Source: Pseudomonas sp. Irchel 3E20 (GTDB lineage: Bacteria > Pseudomonadota > Gammaproteobacteria > Pseudomonadales > Pseudomonadaceae). Taken from it: 63,611 bases of DNA. Where the stretch lies: NCBI RefSeq assembly GCF_900187645.1, contig NZ_FYEE01000017.1, positions 1 through 63,611 on the forward strand, in the 5' to 3' direction. The notes beneath the pieces were generated by a model that saw only the letters and a list, made by a program, of their open reading frames with translations, was not told where the DNA came from and did no database searches. The translations under genes were made by a program, and so were the position numbers. Within the stretch, counting starts at the first letter, position 1; each line of letters opens with the position of its first letter. Shown piece by piece: positions 50,243 through 59,426 of this stretch.

Positions 50243-51151
50243 ATGGTGGAAGACCTCAACACCCTCTACTACTTCACCGAAGTGGTCGAACACGGTGGCT
50301 TCGCCGCCGCCGGACGGGCGCTGGACATGCCCAAGTCCAAGCTCAGCCGACGCATCGCCCAGCTTGAAGAACGCCTGGGGGTGCGCCTGATCCACCGCAA
50401 CAGCCGGCATTGTTCGCTGACGGAAATCGGCCAGGCTTACTACCAGCGTTGCCTGGCCATGCGCGTGGAGGCCGAAGCCGCCGCCGAGGTGATCGAACGC
50501 AACCGCGCCGAACCCCAGGGCCTGGTGCGCATCAGCTGCCCCACGGCACTGCTCAACACCTGGGTGGGGCCGATGCTCAGCCGCTACATGGTCAAGTACC
50601 CGCGGGTGGAGGTATTCATCGAGAGCACCAACCGCCGCGTGGACTTGCTCCACGAGGGCTTCGACATCGCCCTGCGGGTGCGTTTCCCGCCCCTGGACAG
50701 CACTGACATGGTGATGAAAGTGCTGGGCAACAGCACCCAATGCCTGGTGGGCAGCCCCCTGTTTCTGGAGCAACTGTCGTCGCCCGCCTCCCCTGCCGAC
50801 CTTAGCGGCCTGCCGAGCCTGCACTGGGGCGCCGCGCAACGGGAATACCACTGGGAACTCTACGGCCCGCAGGACGCCAGCGCGGTGATTCGCCATCACC
50901 CACGCCTGGTCACCGACGACCTGATCGCCCTGCGCACCGCCGTGCTAGCGGGCATCGGCATCGTCCATTTGCCCCAGGTGGTGGTGCGCGACGACCTCGC
51001 GACCGGCACCCTGGTGCAACTGGTGCCGGGCTGGGCGCCCAAGTGCGGCATCGTCCATGCGATCTTCCCTTCGCGCCGTGGCCTGCTGCCGTCGGTGCGT
51101 AGCCTGATCGACTTTCTCGGCGAAGAGTTCACCCATGCCGATATTGCTTAG
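50243..51151 (+). CDS. LysR-family transcriptional regulator
   Basis: 302 residues. N-terminal winged HTH (DLNTLYYFTEVVEHGGFAAA, MPKSKLSRRIAQLEERLGVR) and LysR substrate-binding domain (VRISCPTALLNTWVGPMLSR, VTDDLIALRTAVLAGIGIVH). Divergent from the pirin gene, with 105 bp between starts, the usual layout for a LysR regulator and its target. TTTGGAGAACG precedes the ATG. Effector unknown. A hairpin CGCTGGCA/TGCCAGCG at 51155-51181 follows the stop. Confidence 0.92.
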   Translation: MVEDLNTLYYFTEVVEHGGFAAAGRALDMPKSKLSRRIAQLEERLGVRLIHRNSRHCSLTEIGQAYYQRCLAMRVEAEAAAEVIERNRAEPQGLVRISCPTALLNTWVGPMLSRYMVKYPRVEVFIESTNRRVDLLHEGFDIALRVRFPPLDSTDMVMKVLGNSTQCLVGSPLFLEQLSSPASPADLSGLPSLHWGAAQREYHWELYGPQDASAVIRHHPRLVTDDLIALRTAVLAGIGIVHLPQVVVRDDLATGTLVQLVPGWAPKCGIVHAIFPSRRGLLPSVRSLIDFLGEEFTHADIA

Positions 51152-51220
51152 ATACGCTGGCAGGAGCCTGGCGTGCCAGCGCTGGCGGCGAATGGCTCGC
51201 TCCCACTTGAAGAATTGACC

Positions 51221-54200
51221 TCACGCCTGGGCTTGGAGGTAGCGATCCAGGCGCGCCATGGCCTGTTGCAGGTCAGCCACCGCCAGGGCCAGAGCGGGGT
51301 TGTCCTGGGTGGCGGTGGCTTCCAGTTGTTCGCAGCAGGCCATCAGCCGCCGCGCCTTGACGATACGCGCACCGCCCTTGATGCGGTGGGCCAGCTCCCG
51401 CAGGCCCGGCAGGTCGCGCGCCGCGTAGAGGGTGCCCAGGTTCAGCAGGTCCTGGCGGTTGCTCGACGCTAGGTCATCGAGCAAGTGTTCGATCAGGCTG
51501 CGGTCGGCGCCGACATACTGCTCCAGGCTCGACAGGTCAATTTCCGGCGCATCTTCGGGCTCGGGCTCCGCCACCGCCGCCTCCACCGACACCCGCGCCA
51601 GGCGCACGCGCAGGTCTGCCAGGAGGATGGGCTTGAACAGACAATCGTCCATGCCTGCCTCCATACAGCGGATTTTTTCCTGGGCCTGGGCATTGGCGGT
51701 GAAGCCGAAGATCAGCCCCGGCGCCCGGCCCCGGGCCTGCTCTTCGTGGCGCAAGGCGCGGGTCAGGTCGTAGCCATCCATCTGCGGCATATGGCAATCG
51801 GTAATCACGACATCGAAGGGGTGCGCGCGCCACAGTTCCAGGCCCTGCTCGCCGTCCTCGGCGAGCATCACGCGATGGCCCAGGTAGGCCAACTGACGTG
51901 ACAGCAGCAGGCGATTGGCCGGGTAGTCGTCCACCACCAGGATGCTCAGGGACGGTCCCGCCGCTGCTGGCTCAACGACCGCTGGCGGTGTTTCGTCCAA
52001 GGGTTGCAAGGCCGGCACGTCGAGGCTGACATCGATGCGCGTGCCCTTGCCCACGACACTGTGCAATTGCAGGCGCCCGCCCATCATTTCGCACAGCGAA
52101 CGGCTTATCACCAGGCCCAGGCCCGAGCCGCTGCGAGCCGACTGTGTGTGGTTGCCGGCCTGGGTGAACGGGCTGAACAGCCGCTGCTGGTCCTGAGCGC
52201 TGATGCCCACCCCGGTGTCCTCCACCCGCAGGGCAATAGCCACGTGGTCGGGGCTCGCGGTCGGCTCGATGCGGGTGCTCAGGCGCACCTCGCCGCTGTG
52301 GGTGAACTTGATGGCGTTGCTCAGCAGGTTGGACACGACCTGCTTGAACCGCAGCGGGTCGATCAGCACTTCGCGGTCGCTGCGCGGGTCGATGTCCAGC
52401 ACCAGGCGCAGGTGTTTGTCCCGCGCCAGGCCCTCGAACACCCGGGCCACGGCCTCCACCAATTGGCGCAGGTTGGCGCGCTCGGGGGTGAGGGTCAGGT
52501 GCCCCGACTCGATGCGCGCCACATCCAGAATGTCGCCGATCAAATCGAGCAAGTCATGGGCGGCGCCCGACGCCACTTCAATGGCAAAGCCATCGCTCTG
52601 GCCCTGCTCGGCTTTTTTCGCCGCCAGCTCCAGCATGCCAATCAAGGCATTCATCGGCGTGCGGATTTCATGGCTCATGGTGGCCAGGAACACGGTCTTG
52701 GCACGGTTCGCATCGTCGGCGGCTTCCTTGGCCTGTTGCAGTTGCTGCAACAGTTGCTGGCGCTTGCGGATCAGGTGGCGCTGGTAGGCGATCCAGCCCA
52801 ACGCCAGCAGCAACAAGATCGCAGCCACGGTAAAACCCTGGAAGATCGCCGTGCGGTTGCGCAGCCAATAGCTGTCTTGCACCGTGACTTCGTTGCGCCA
52901 GCGGCTGGTCAATTCGTCCATTTCCTCGGGAGGAATGCTCAGCAGGGCCTTGTTCAGGATCGAGTGCAACTCAATGGCCGAACGCGCGGTGGCGAAGGTC
53001 ACCCGCGCCGGTTCCGTGCCCACGGTGCTGGTGATATGCAGGCGTTCGCGATAGCGCCCCGAGATCATGTAGCGTGCGGTGATGAGCGAGTTGAGCGCGG
53101 CGTCGGCGCGCCCGCTGGCCACTTGCTCCATGGCCTCGGCCGGGCTCTGCGCGTCAATCAACTCAATGCCTGGCGCACCCGCTTCGATCAGTTCGGTAAA
53201 GCCATTGCCCGGCACCATCGCCAGGCGCTTACCGGCCATGTCATCCAGGGTTTGGGGGCTGCCGGGCTTGTCGGGAGACACCAGCACAAAGGGGTTAATC
53301 AGGTACGGGCGGGTGAAGCGCAAATCGGCGCCGCGCTCCAGGCTGGGGGTGATGACGGCCATCAGGTCCACCGCGCCGTCCTTGATCTGCTGGATTTGCG
53401 CCCCCAGGGAGCGACCCCTTACCACTTCGAATTTGAGCCCGGTGCGCAGGCTGATTCGCGCCAGCACCTGGGCGCTGAGGCCGCGAAACTCCCCTTTTTC
53501 ATCGATGAACGACAAGGGCAGGAAGTCGTCGATGACCGCCACGCGGATCTTGGGGTGCTGGGCCAGCCAGCGTTGTTCGCTGGTGCTGAACTGCAAGCCC
53601 TGGCGCGCGGTGAAACTGGTACCGCCACCGCTCCAGCGGCGCAGGATGGTCATGCGCTCGCCCGGGGAAATGGCCCGCAGGGCCGCATTGACAATGCCTT
53701 GCAGGCGCGTGTTGTCGCGGGCCATGGCAAAGGCGAAGGGGTTGCTTTCCAGGCGCGAGAAATCCGCCAGCTGCACGTTGTTCAGGTAGTTGTTGTTTAT
53801 CAGGTAATTGGCGCTGATGGAGTCGCCCAAATAAACATCGGCCTGGCCGAACGCCACGGCGCCGATGGCGCTCAGGGTCGAGGGGTACAGTTGCAAGCTG
53901 GCCAGGGGATAGAAGTCGCGCACGGCCTGGTGCGGCAGGTAATGGTCGAGCATCGCCACGCGCTTGCCCGCCAGGTTAGCCGGCAGCTCGCGGGTATCGC
54001 CCTGGCGGGTGACCAGGGTCGGCGCGTCATCGGCGTAGGTGTTGGACATGCACAACTGCGGATCGGCGGCCTCAAAACCGTTGGCCGTGCCGAGCAAATC
54101 CACGTCGCCGCGCTTGAGGGCCGCGATGACCGCGTCGCGGGACTCATAGCGCTGCACCTCGATGGGGATATTGAGTAACTGCGCCAGCAGGTCGGCGTAG

Positions 54201-54457
54201 TCGGCGCTCAGGCCTTCGTAGTCGTGCTGGTTGAGGGTCAGGTCAAAGGGTGGGTAGTCCGGCGCCGAAGCCCCCAAGCGCAGCACGCCCTTTTCCCGTA
54301 GCCAGCGGCGGTCGGCGGCGTCCAGGTCGACCCGGTAGTCCTGGACCATGGAGCGGCCCAGCAAGTGCAGCGACTGCGGCTCGGCCGCCGTCGCCAGGCC
54401 AGGCATCACAGCCCCTAGCAGCATCAGGGCCAGCAGTGCACAACGCACCGGGCGCAT
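51221..54457 (-). CDS. BvgS/EvgS-like hybrid sensor kinase with two periplasmic SBP domains
   Basis: 1078 residues from the ATG at 54457 (a GTG one codon earlier directly follows the regulator stop). Signal peptide MRPVRCALLALMLLGAVMPG, two tandem SBP_bac_3 Venus-flytrap domains (about 45-270 and 280-520), one membrane segment at about 550-570, HisKA with phospho-His in ATMSHEIRTPMNALIGML (near 594), HATPase (SNAIKFTHSG, GSGLGLVISRSL), receiver with Asp in VVITDCHMPQMDG (near 887) and C-terminal Hpt with His in RELAHRIKGGARIV. No PAS domain, unlike BvgS. Phosphorelay to the adjacent LuxR-type regulator; ligand unknown, possibly an amino acid or nicotinate-like compound. Confidence 0.93.
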   Translation of the reverse strand: MRPVRCALLALMLLGAVMPGLATAAEPQSLHLLGRSMVQDYRVDLDAADRRWLREKGVLRLGASAPDYPPFDLTLNQHDYEGLSADYADLLAQLLNIPIEVQRYESRDAVIAALKRGDVDLLGTANGFEAADPQLCMSNTYADDAPTLVTRQGDTRELPANLAGKRVAMLDHYLPHQAVRDFYPLASLQLYPSTLSAIGAVAFGQADVYLGDSISANYLINNNYLNNVQLADFSRLESNPFAFAMARDNTRLQGIVNAALRAISPGERMTILRRWSGGGTSFTARQGLQFSTSEQRWLAQHPKIRVAVIDDFLPLSFIDEKGEFRGLSAQVLARISLRTGLKFEVVRGRSLGAQIQQIKDGAVDLMAVITPSLERGADLRFTRPYLINPFVLVSPDKPGSPQTLDDMAGKRLAMVPGNGFTELIEAGAPGIELIDAQSPAEAMEQVASGRADAALNSLITARYMISGRYRERLHITSTVGTEPARVTFATARSAIELHSILNKALLSIPPEEMDELTSRWRNEVTVQDSYWLRNRTAIFQGFTVAAILLLLALGWIAYQRHLIRKRQQLLQQLQQAKEAADDANRAKTVFLATMSHEIRTPMNALIGMLELAAKKAEQGQSDGFAIEVASGAAHDLLDLIGDILDVARIESGHLTLTPERANLRQLVEAVARVFEGLARDKHLRLVLDIDPRSDREVLIDPLRFKQVVSNLLSNAIKFTHSGEVRLSTRIEPTASPDHVAIALRVEDTGVGISAQDQQRLFSPFTQAGNHTQSARSGSGLGLVISRSLCEMMGGRLQLHSVVGKGTRIDVSLDVPALQPLDETPPAVVEPAAAGPSLSILVVDDYPANRLLLSRQLAYLGHRVMLAEDGEQGLELWRAHPFDVVITDCHMPQMDGYDLTRALRHEEQARGRAPGLIFGFTANAQAQEKIRCMEAGMDDCLFKPILLADLRVRLARVSVEAAVAEPEPEDAPEIDLSSLEQYVGADRSLIEHLLDDLASSNRQDLLNLGTLYAARDLPGLRELAHRIKGGARIVKARRLMACCEQLEATATQDNPALALAVADLQQAMARLDRYLQAQA

Positions 54458-54460
54458 CAC

Positions 54461-55087
54461 CTAGATGAGGTCATTACGCCTGGCGAAATCGCGCAAGTGG
54501 ACCAACGACTCCACCTTGAGCTTTTCGGTCAGGCGATGTTTGTAGGTACTGACCGTCTTGGGGCTCAGCAGCAGAGTTTCAGCGATGTCCTTGTTGTTCA
54601 TGCCTTGGGCCAGGCGTTGCAGGATCGCCAGTTCGCGGTCCGACAACTGCTCGATCAACTCATGCTCCGAATGCTGCACCTGGCCTATGTGCACCGAGCT
54701 GCTGGGCAAGCGGGGAAAGAAGGTGTAGCCGGCCATGATCGCGCTGATGGCCTTGTCCAGCTCCACCAAGTCATGGGTCTTGGCGATGTAGCCCAAGGCA
54801 CCGTTGCGCATACAGCGCGAGGAATAAAAGGTCGGATCGTGGGCGGTGTACACCAACGCCCGGCTCGGTAGCTCCAGTGCCTGGAGGCGTTGCAACAGGC
54901 CCAGCCCATCAAGCTTGGGCATCGCGATATCGAGCACGACCAGCTCGGGGCGCTCCTCGCGGGCCAAGGTCAGCGCCTCGGCACCGTTGCCGGCCTCAAG
55001 AACCACCTCGAACCCATGGCGTTGCAGCAGCATCTTGACTGCTGCGCGAATGACCGGGTGATCGTCAACGACCAGTGCTTTCTTCAT
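54461..55087 (-). CDS. LuxR/NarL-type response regulator (EvgA/BvgA-like)
   Basis: 208 residues from the ATG at 55087 (TAGGAGTTCAC upstream). Receiver with D8-D9 and phospho-acceptor D53 in LVVLDIAMPKLDG, then a LuxR-type HTH (LSDRELAILQRLAQGMNNKD ... LLSPKTVSTYKHRLTEKL). The gene directly precedes the hybrid kinase with no gap, so the pair forms one phosphorelay. Targets are not evident nearby. Confidence 0.93.
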   Translation of the reverse strand: MKKALVVDDHPVIRAAVKMLLQRHGFEVVLEAGNGAEALTLAREERPELVVLDIAMPKLDGLGLLQRLQALELPSRALVYTAHDPTFYSSRCMRNGALGYIAKTHDLVELDKAISAIMAGYTFFPRLPSSSVHIGQVQHSEHELIEQLSDRELAILQRLAQGMNNKDIAETLLLSPKTVSTYKHRLTEKLKVESLVHLRDFARRNDLI

Positions 55088-55294
55088 GTGAACTCCTAAA
55101 AACAAACACCGGGTACCTGCACCTAAGCCGCGACCACCCGCTGCGGCACCGGGGCTGCCCCATCACTCATACACCAGGAATCGGGGCTCGCCTACCTGTC
55201 AGAAGTACCAGTTCAGACGAGTGGTCATCCTGCCCTGACGCCCGCCCGGCAAGGGCTGCGCGTCAATTAAGGGTGGGGATTACAAAAGAAGGGA

Positions 55295-55726
55295 TCACCG
55301 CGATGCGGTGCGCCGAGGTATGGCCTCGTCGGGCCACTGCTCGACGAACGCTGCCGGGTCGACCAGCCGCATCAGGCTTTGCAGGGCCTCGAGTTCAGGA
55401 CGCCGGGCACTGCTGACCTGCACCCGGCTGCGCAACAGCGAACCGACCTGGGCGAAGCGCCCGTGGCGGTCATGGTAGATGCAGGCATGGCGAACTTGCG
55501 GGTTGTCTGCGCACAAGGCCAGCGGATCGAAGTCGACGCTCAATGTCGCGCTGACAAGCACCAAGTCGAACGGCTCGCCCCCGTACTCCACCAGCGTCAG
55601 CAGTTCCTGAACCGAGTGCACAGGGGCAATGCGGAAATATCCCAGGTAATTGAGCGAGCGCTCCATTTGCATGCGATGAAAATGCTGCTCATCGGCGATC
55701 AGAATGCGTAACGCTTTATTCAACAT
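55295..55726 (-). CDS. Receiver-like protein lacking the phospho-acceptor aspartate
   Basis: 143 residues from the ATG at 55726. The start LNKALRILIADEQHFHRMQM has the receiver beta-1 with D-E acidic pair, and SLNYLGYFRIAPVHSVQELL follows the receiver fold. At the beta-3 end, where the phosphorylated Asp should be, the sequence reads FDLVLVSATLSVDFD with Ser/Ala instead, and the conserved Lys is not evident. It is therefore a pseudo-receiver, perhaps a phosphorylation-independent partner of the BvgA/BvgS-like pair 200 bp downstream. Confidence 0.75.
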   Translation of the reverse strand: MLNKALRILIADEQHFHRMQMERSLNYLGYFRIAPVHSVQELLTLVEYGGEPFDLVLVSATLSVDFDPLALCADNPQVRHACIYHDRHGRFAQVGSLLRSRVQVSSARRPELEALQSLMRLVDPAAFVEQWPDEAIPRRTASR

Positions 55727-55867
55727 CTTCGAGTAACCATGGGGTGGCATTTTGGCAAGGCCATGATGGCCCGCCGCAGAGAACCCGAAGGCTATGCGAG
55801 AGAAAACCCGTTTGATGTAGGAGTATTCCCAAAAATCGACAGGAACAATCCCATGCCGATCTTCAGC

Positions 55868-56046
55868 TCAGCCGCGCTGCCCGTGCATTCGCAGGCGCAC
55901 GCGCCAATGTTTCATAGCGTTGACGATAGATTGACCACCAAGCTGCCGGCAGATGGCCCGGCCAGGCATTGAGCAAGCGCAGCCGCTCGCGATACTCGTT
56001 TACCAACGGGAAGCCTGACCGAAACAACGGATCGAGGATGGCAGTT
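55868..56046 (-). pseudogene. C-terminal gene remnant of unknown family
   Basis: The minus strand reads ILDPLFRSGFPLVNEYRERL, RLLNAWPGHLPAAWWSIYRQ, RYETLARAPANARAARLS-stop. The Trp/Arg-rich, amphipathic wording and host codon use look like the real end of a protein, but an in-frame stop lies just upstream and there is no start codon with a site. I do not recognise the family. Possibly what is left of a gene lost when the neighbouring loci were joined. Confidence 0.4.
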
Positions 56047-56061
56047 TAGTGGCTTCTAATT

Positions 56062-56080
56062 TATAGTGATTCTCATGTAG
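56062..56080. promoter_or_regulatory. Candidate Fur box
   Basis: TATAGTGATTCTCATGTAG matches the 19-bp Fur consensus at 11 positions, including the central TGAT..TCAT halves. It lies about 200 bp before the PvdR-like start. Iron control would suit a siderophore exporter. The match is weak. Confidence 0.35.
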
Positions 56081-56278
56081 ATTTAAAGCGCTGTCAGCCT
56101 TCCCCCTGCCAATACCCTGAGAAAGTCGGCCACGGACGGTTGCGCCCCCCTTCAATTCCCGCTGTGTTCTCTCGTCGTACTGACAGCTGCGGCGCCGGTT
56201 GCCCTCAACCGCGCCCACGCGGGTGTCATGGCGGGCAAAGAGCGGCAACGGGTTGACTCTCTCTGGCTGGAACCCTGC

Positions 56279-57451
56279 ATGAAACGCCATCGACGCACCC
56301 GCCACGCCCTGCTCGCCACGCTCCTGCTGATCCCCGCCATCGCCGCTGCCACCTGGGCCTTGCTACCACCGGGGCGAGACAAACTGAGCACCGTGCAGGT
56401 CACCCGCGGCGACCTGGAAAACAGCGTCACCGCCCTAGGCACCCTGCAACCACGGCGCTACGTGGACGTCGGCGCCCAAGCCTCGGGGCAGATCAAAAAG
56501 ATCCATGTCGACGTCGGCGATGCGGTCGAGCAAGGCCAATTGCTGGTGGAAATCGACCCCGCCACCCAACAGGCCAAACTCGACGCCAGCCGCTTCTCCG
56601 TGCAAAACCTGCAAGCCCAGTTGCAGGAACAACAGGCGCAGAACGAACTGGCCAAACAGAAATACCAGCGCCAGCAACACCTCGCCGCCGGCGGCGCCAC
56701 CCGCGAAGAAGACGTGCAAACCGCCCGCGCCGAACTCAAGGCCACCCAGGCGCGCATCGACATGTTCCGCGCGCAGATCCGCCAGGCCCAGGCCAGCCTG
56801 CGCAGCGACGAAGCCGAGTTGGGCTACACGCGCATCTACGCGCCGATGGCCGGCACGGTGGTGGCCCTCGACGCCCGCGCCGGCCAGACCCTCAACGCCC
56901 AGCAGCAGACGCCGTTGATCCTGCGCATCGCCAAGCTGTCGCCGATGACCGTGTGGGCCGAGGTCTCGGAGGCCGACATCGGCCACGTCAAACCCGGCAT
57001 GCACGCCTACTTCACCACCCTCAGCGGCGGCACGCGGCGCTGGACCAGTACCGTGCGCCAAGTGCTGCCGGTACCGCCCATGCCCCTGGACCAGACCGGC
57101 CAGGGCGGCGGCAGCCCCAACAGCAGCAGCAAAAGCGGCAGTGGCCGCGTGGTGCTCTACACCGTGCTGCTGGACGTGGACAACGGCGACAACGCGCTGA
57201 TGGCGCAAATGACCACCCAGGTATTCTTCGTCGCCAGCCGCGCCCACAACGTCCTCACCGCACCGATTGCGGCCCTGGACAGCCTGCCCGGCAGCGACCG
57301 CCAAAGCGCCCGGGTCGTCGCCGCCAACGGCCAGGTGCAGACCCGCCCGGTGCGCACCGGCATCAGCGATCGCCTGCGGGTGGAAATCCGCGAAGGCCTG
57401 GACGAAGGCGAGCACCTGCTCATCGGCCCCGCTACCGGCAGCGGAGGCTGA
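56279..57451 (+). CDS. pvdR: PvdR-like periplasmic adaptor of a MacAB-type exporter
   Basis: 390 residues from the ATG at 56279; the frame is open from 56228. Membrane-fusion protein: N-terminal anchor (HALLATLLLIPAIAAATWAL), lipoyl half-motifs (GQIKKIHVDVGDAVEQGQLL and YAPMAGTVVALDARAGQTLN) around a long coiled coil (about 105-185), then the beta-barrel. Length and wording (DVGAQASGQIKKIHVDVGD, VLPVPPMPLDQTGQGGG) match PvdR, which with PvdT and OpmQ recycles or secretes pyoverdine. The three genes are contiguous; no pyoverdine synthesis gene is in the window. Confidence 0.88.
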   Translation: MKRHRRTRHALLATLLLIPAIAAATWALLPPGRDKLSTVQVTRGDLENSVTALGTLQPRRYVDVGAQASGQIKKIHVDVGDAVEQGQLLVEIDPATQQAKLDASRFSVQNLQAQLQEQQAQNELAKQKYQRQQHLAAGGATREEDVQTARAELKATQARIDMFRAQIRQAQASLRSDEAELGYTRIYAPMAGTVVALDARAGQTLNAQQQTPLILRIAKLSPMTVWAEVSEADIGHVKPGMHAYFTTLSGGTRRWTSTVRQVLPVPPMPLDQTGQGGGSPNSSSKSGSGRVVLYTVLLDVDNGDNALMAQMTTQVFFVASRAHNVLTAPIAALDSLPGSDRQSARVVAANGQVQTRPVRTGISDRLRVEIREGLDEGEHLLIGPATGSGG

Positions 57452-59419
57452 ATGCACACGCCCCTGATCGACCTGCGCGATATCCGCAAAGCCTACGGCG
57501 GCCACGACACGCCCCTGGTCGAAGTGCTACGCGGCATCGACATGCGCATCCACGCCGGGGAATTCGTCGCCATCGTCGGCGCCTCCGGCTCCGGCAAATC
57601 CACCCTGATGAACATCCTCGGCTGCCTCGACCGGCCCACCTCGGGCGAGTACCGCTTCGCCGGGGAAAACGTCGCCCACCTGAGCAGCGACGAACTCGCC
57701 TGGCTGCGCCGCGAGGCTTTCGGCTTCGTGTTCCAGGGCTATCACCTGATCCCCTCGGCGTCGGCCCAGGAAAACGTCGAAATGCCGGCCATCTACGCCG
57801 GCACACCTGCCGCCGAACGCCACGCCCGCGCCAGCGCCCTGCTCGAACGCCTGGGCCTGGCCACGCGCACCGGCAACCGCCCGCACCAGTTATCCGGCGG
57901 CCAGCAGCAACGGGTGTCCATCGCCCGGGCGCTGATGAACGGCGGCCACATCATCCTCGCCGACGAACCCACCGGCGCCCTCGACAGCCACAGCGGCGCC
58001 GAGGTCATGCGCCTGCTGGACGAACTGGCGAGCCAGGGCCACGTGGTCATCCTCATCACCCACGACCGCGAAGTCGCGGCCCGGGCCAAGCGCATCATCG
58101 AAATCCGCGACGGCCTGATTATCAGCGACAGCGCCGCCGACCAACCGCCCACTCCCGTCAACCGTGGCGCACTGCAAGCAGTGGACCTGCGCAAACGCCT
58201 GAGCGAAGGCAGCGAAGCCAACGGCGCCTGGAAAGGCGAACTGCTCGACGCCGTGCAAGCCGCATGGCGAGTGATGTGGATCAACCGCTTTCGCACCGCC
58301 CTGACCTTGCTGGGCATTGTCATTGGCGTCGCCTCGGTGGTGGTCATGCTCGCTGTGGGCGAAGGCAGCAAACGCCAGGTGATGGCGCAGATGGGCGCCT
58401 TCGGCTCCAACATCATTTACCTCAGTGGCCTGTCGCCCAACCCGCGCACGCCCGCCGGCATCGTCAGCCTCAACGACGTCGCCGCGCTCAAGGCCCTGCC
58501 CCAGGTCAACATGATAATGCCGGTCAACGGCGCCGAAGCCGGCGTGCGCTACGGCAATGTCGACCACACCAGCTACGTGGGCGGCAACGACACCCACTTC
58601 CCGGCCATCTTCAACTGGCCGGTGGTGCAAGGCAGCTACTTCACTCAGGCCGACGAAGACCGCGCCGCCGCCGTCGCCGTGATCGGCAAAAAAGTGCGGG
58701 ACAAACTGCTCAAGGGCATCGCCGACCCCATCGGCCAGTACATCCTGATCGAAAACGTACCCTTCCAAGTGGTCGGCGTGCTCGCGGAAAAAGGCGCCAG
58801 CTCCGGCGAGCAGGACGCCGACGACCGCATCGCCGTGCCCTACTCCGCCGCCAGTATCCGCTTGTTCGGCACCCAGAACCCAGAGTACGTGGTGATCGCC
58901 GCCGCCGACGCGCGCAAGGTCAAGGAAGCCGAAGCCGCCATCGACCAGGTGATGCTGCGCATGCACAACGGCAAGCGCGACTACGAGTTAACCAACAACG
59001 CCGCCATGATCCAGGCCGAAGCGCGCACGCAAAACACCCTGTCGCTGATGCTCGGTTCCATTGCGGCGATTTCCCTGCTGGTGGGCGGCATCGGCGTGAT
59101 GAACATCATGCTCATGACCGTGCGCGAACGCACCCGCGAGATCGGCATCCGCATGGCCACCGGCGCGCGCCAGCGCGACATCCTGCGCCAGTTTCTCACC
59201 GAAGCGGTGATGCTCTCGGTGGTCGGCGGCCTCACCGGCATCGCCCTGGCGCTGCTGGTCGGCGGTGCCCTGGTGCTGGCCGAAGTGGCGGTGGCCTTCT
59301 CCCTGCCCGCCGTGCTCGGCGCCTTCAGTTGCGCCCTGATAACCGGCGTGGTGTTCGGCTTTATGCCAGCACGCAAAGCGGCCCGGCTCGACCCGGTCAC
59401 GGCCCTTACCAGTGAATGA
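57452..59419 (+). CDS. pvdT: PvdT-like ABC exporter (MacB family)
   Basis: 655 residues starting on the base after the PvdR stop, with GGAGGCTGA as ribosome-binding site. N-terminal ATPase: Walker A GASGSGKST, signature LSGGQQQR, Walker B IILADEPTGALD. The first membrane helix (about 290-310, ALTLLGIVIGVASVVVMLAV) is followed by a large periplasmic domain (about 315-530) and three C-terminal helices including GGIGVMNIMLMTVRERTREI, the MacB/FtsX signature. Drives export through the PvdR-OpmQ channel. Confidence 0.92.
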   Translation: MHTPLIDLRDIRKAYGGHDTPLVEVLRGIDMRIHAGEFVAIVGASGSGKSTLMNILGCLDRPTSGEYRFAGENVAHLSSDELAWLRREAFGFVFQGYHLIPSASAQENVEMPAIYAGTPAAERHARASALLERLGLATRTGNRPHQLSGGQQQRVSIARALMNGGHIILADEPTGALDSHSGAEVMRLLDELASQGHVVILITHDREVAARAKRIIEIRDGLIISDSAADQPPTPVNRGALQAVDLRKRLSEGSEANGAWKGELLDAVQAAWRVMWINRFRTALTLLGIVIGVASVVVMLAVGEGSKRQVMAQMGAFGSNIIYLSGLSPNPRTPAGIVSLNDVAALKALPQVNMIMPVNGAEAGVRYGNVDHTSYVGGNDTHFPAIFNWPVVQGSYFTQADEDRAAAVAVIGKKVRDKLLKGIADPIGQYILIENVPFQVVGVLAEKGASSGEQDADDRIAVPYSAASIRLFGTQNPEYVVIAAADARKVKEAEAAIDQVMLRMHNGKRDYELTNNAAMIQAEARTQNTLSLMLGSIAAISLLVGGIGVMNIMLMTVRERTREIGIRMATGARQRDILRQFLTEAVMLSVVGGLTGIALALLVGGALVLAEVAVAFSLPAVLGAFSCALITGVVFGFMPARKAARLDPVTALTSE

Positions 59420-59426
59420 GTTCCCG

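Larger units (their letters stand above)
55727..56278. other. Intergenic region upstream of the PvdRT-like operon
   Basis: 550 bp. It holds a 58-codon coding-like remnant on the minus strand (55868-56046) and a Fur-like site at 56062-56080. The plus-strand frame 55853-55972 (39 codons) has a weak AGGA site and is probably spurious because it is antisense to the remnant. Confidence 0.5.

Noticed and set aside
52004..54178. 724-codon frame antisense to the hybrid kinase
   Set aside because: Shadow frame; the minus-strand kinase has all domains intact.
56953..59415. 820-codon frame overlapping pvdR and pvdT
   Set aside because: Arg/Pro-rich out-of-frame translation of two intact genes with Walker and lipoyl motifs in the other frame.
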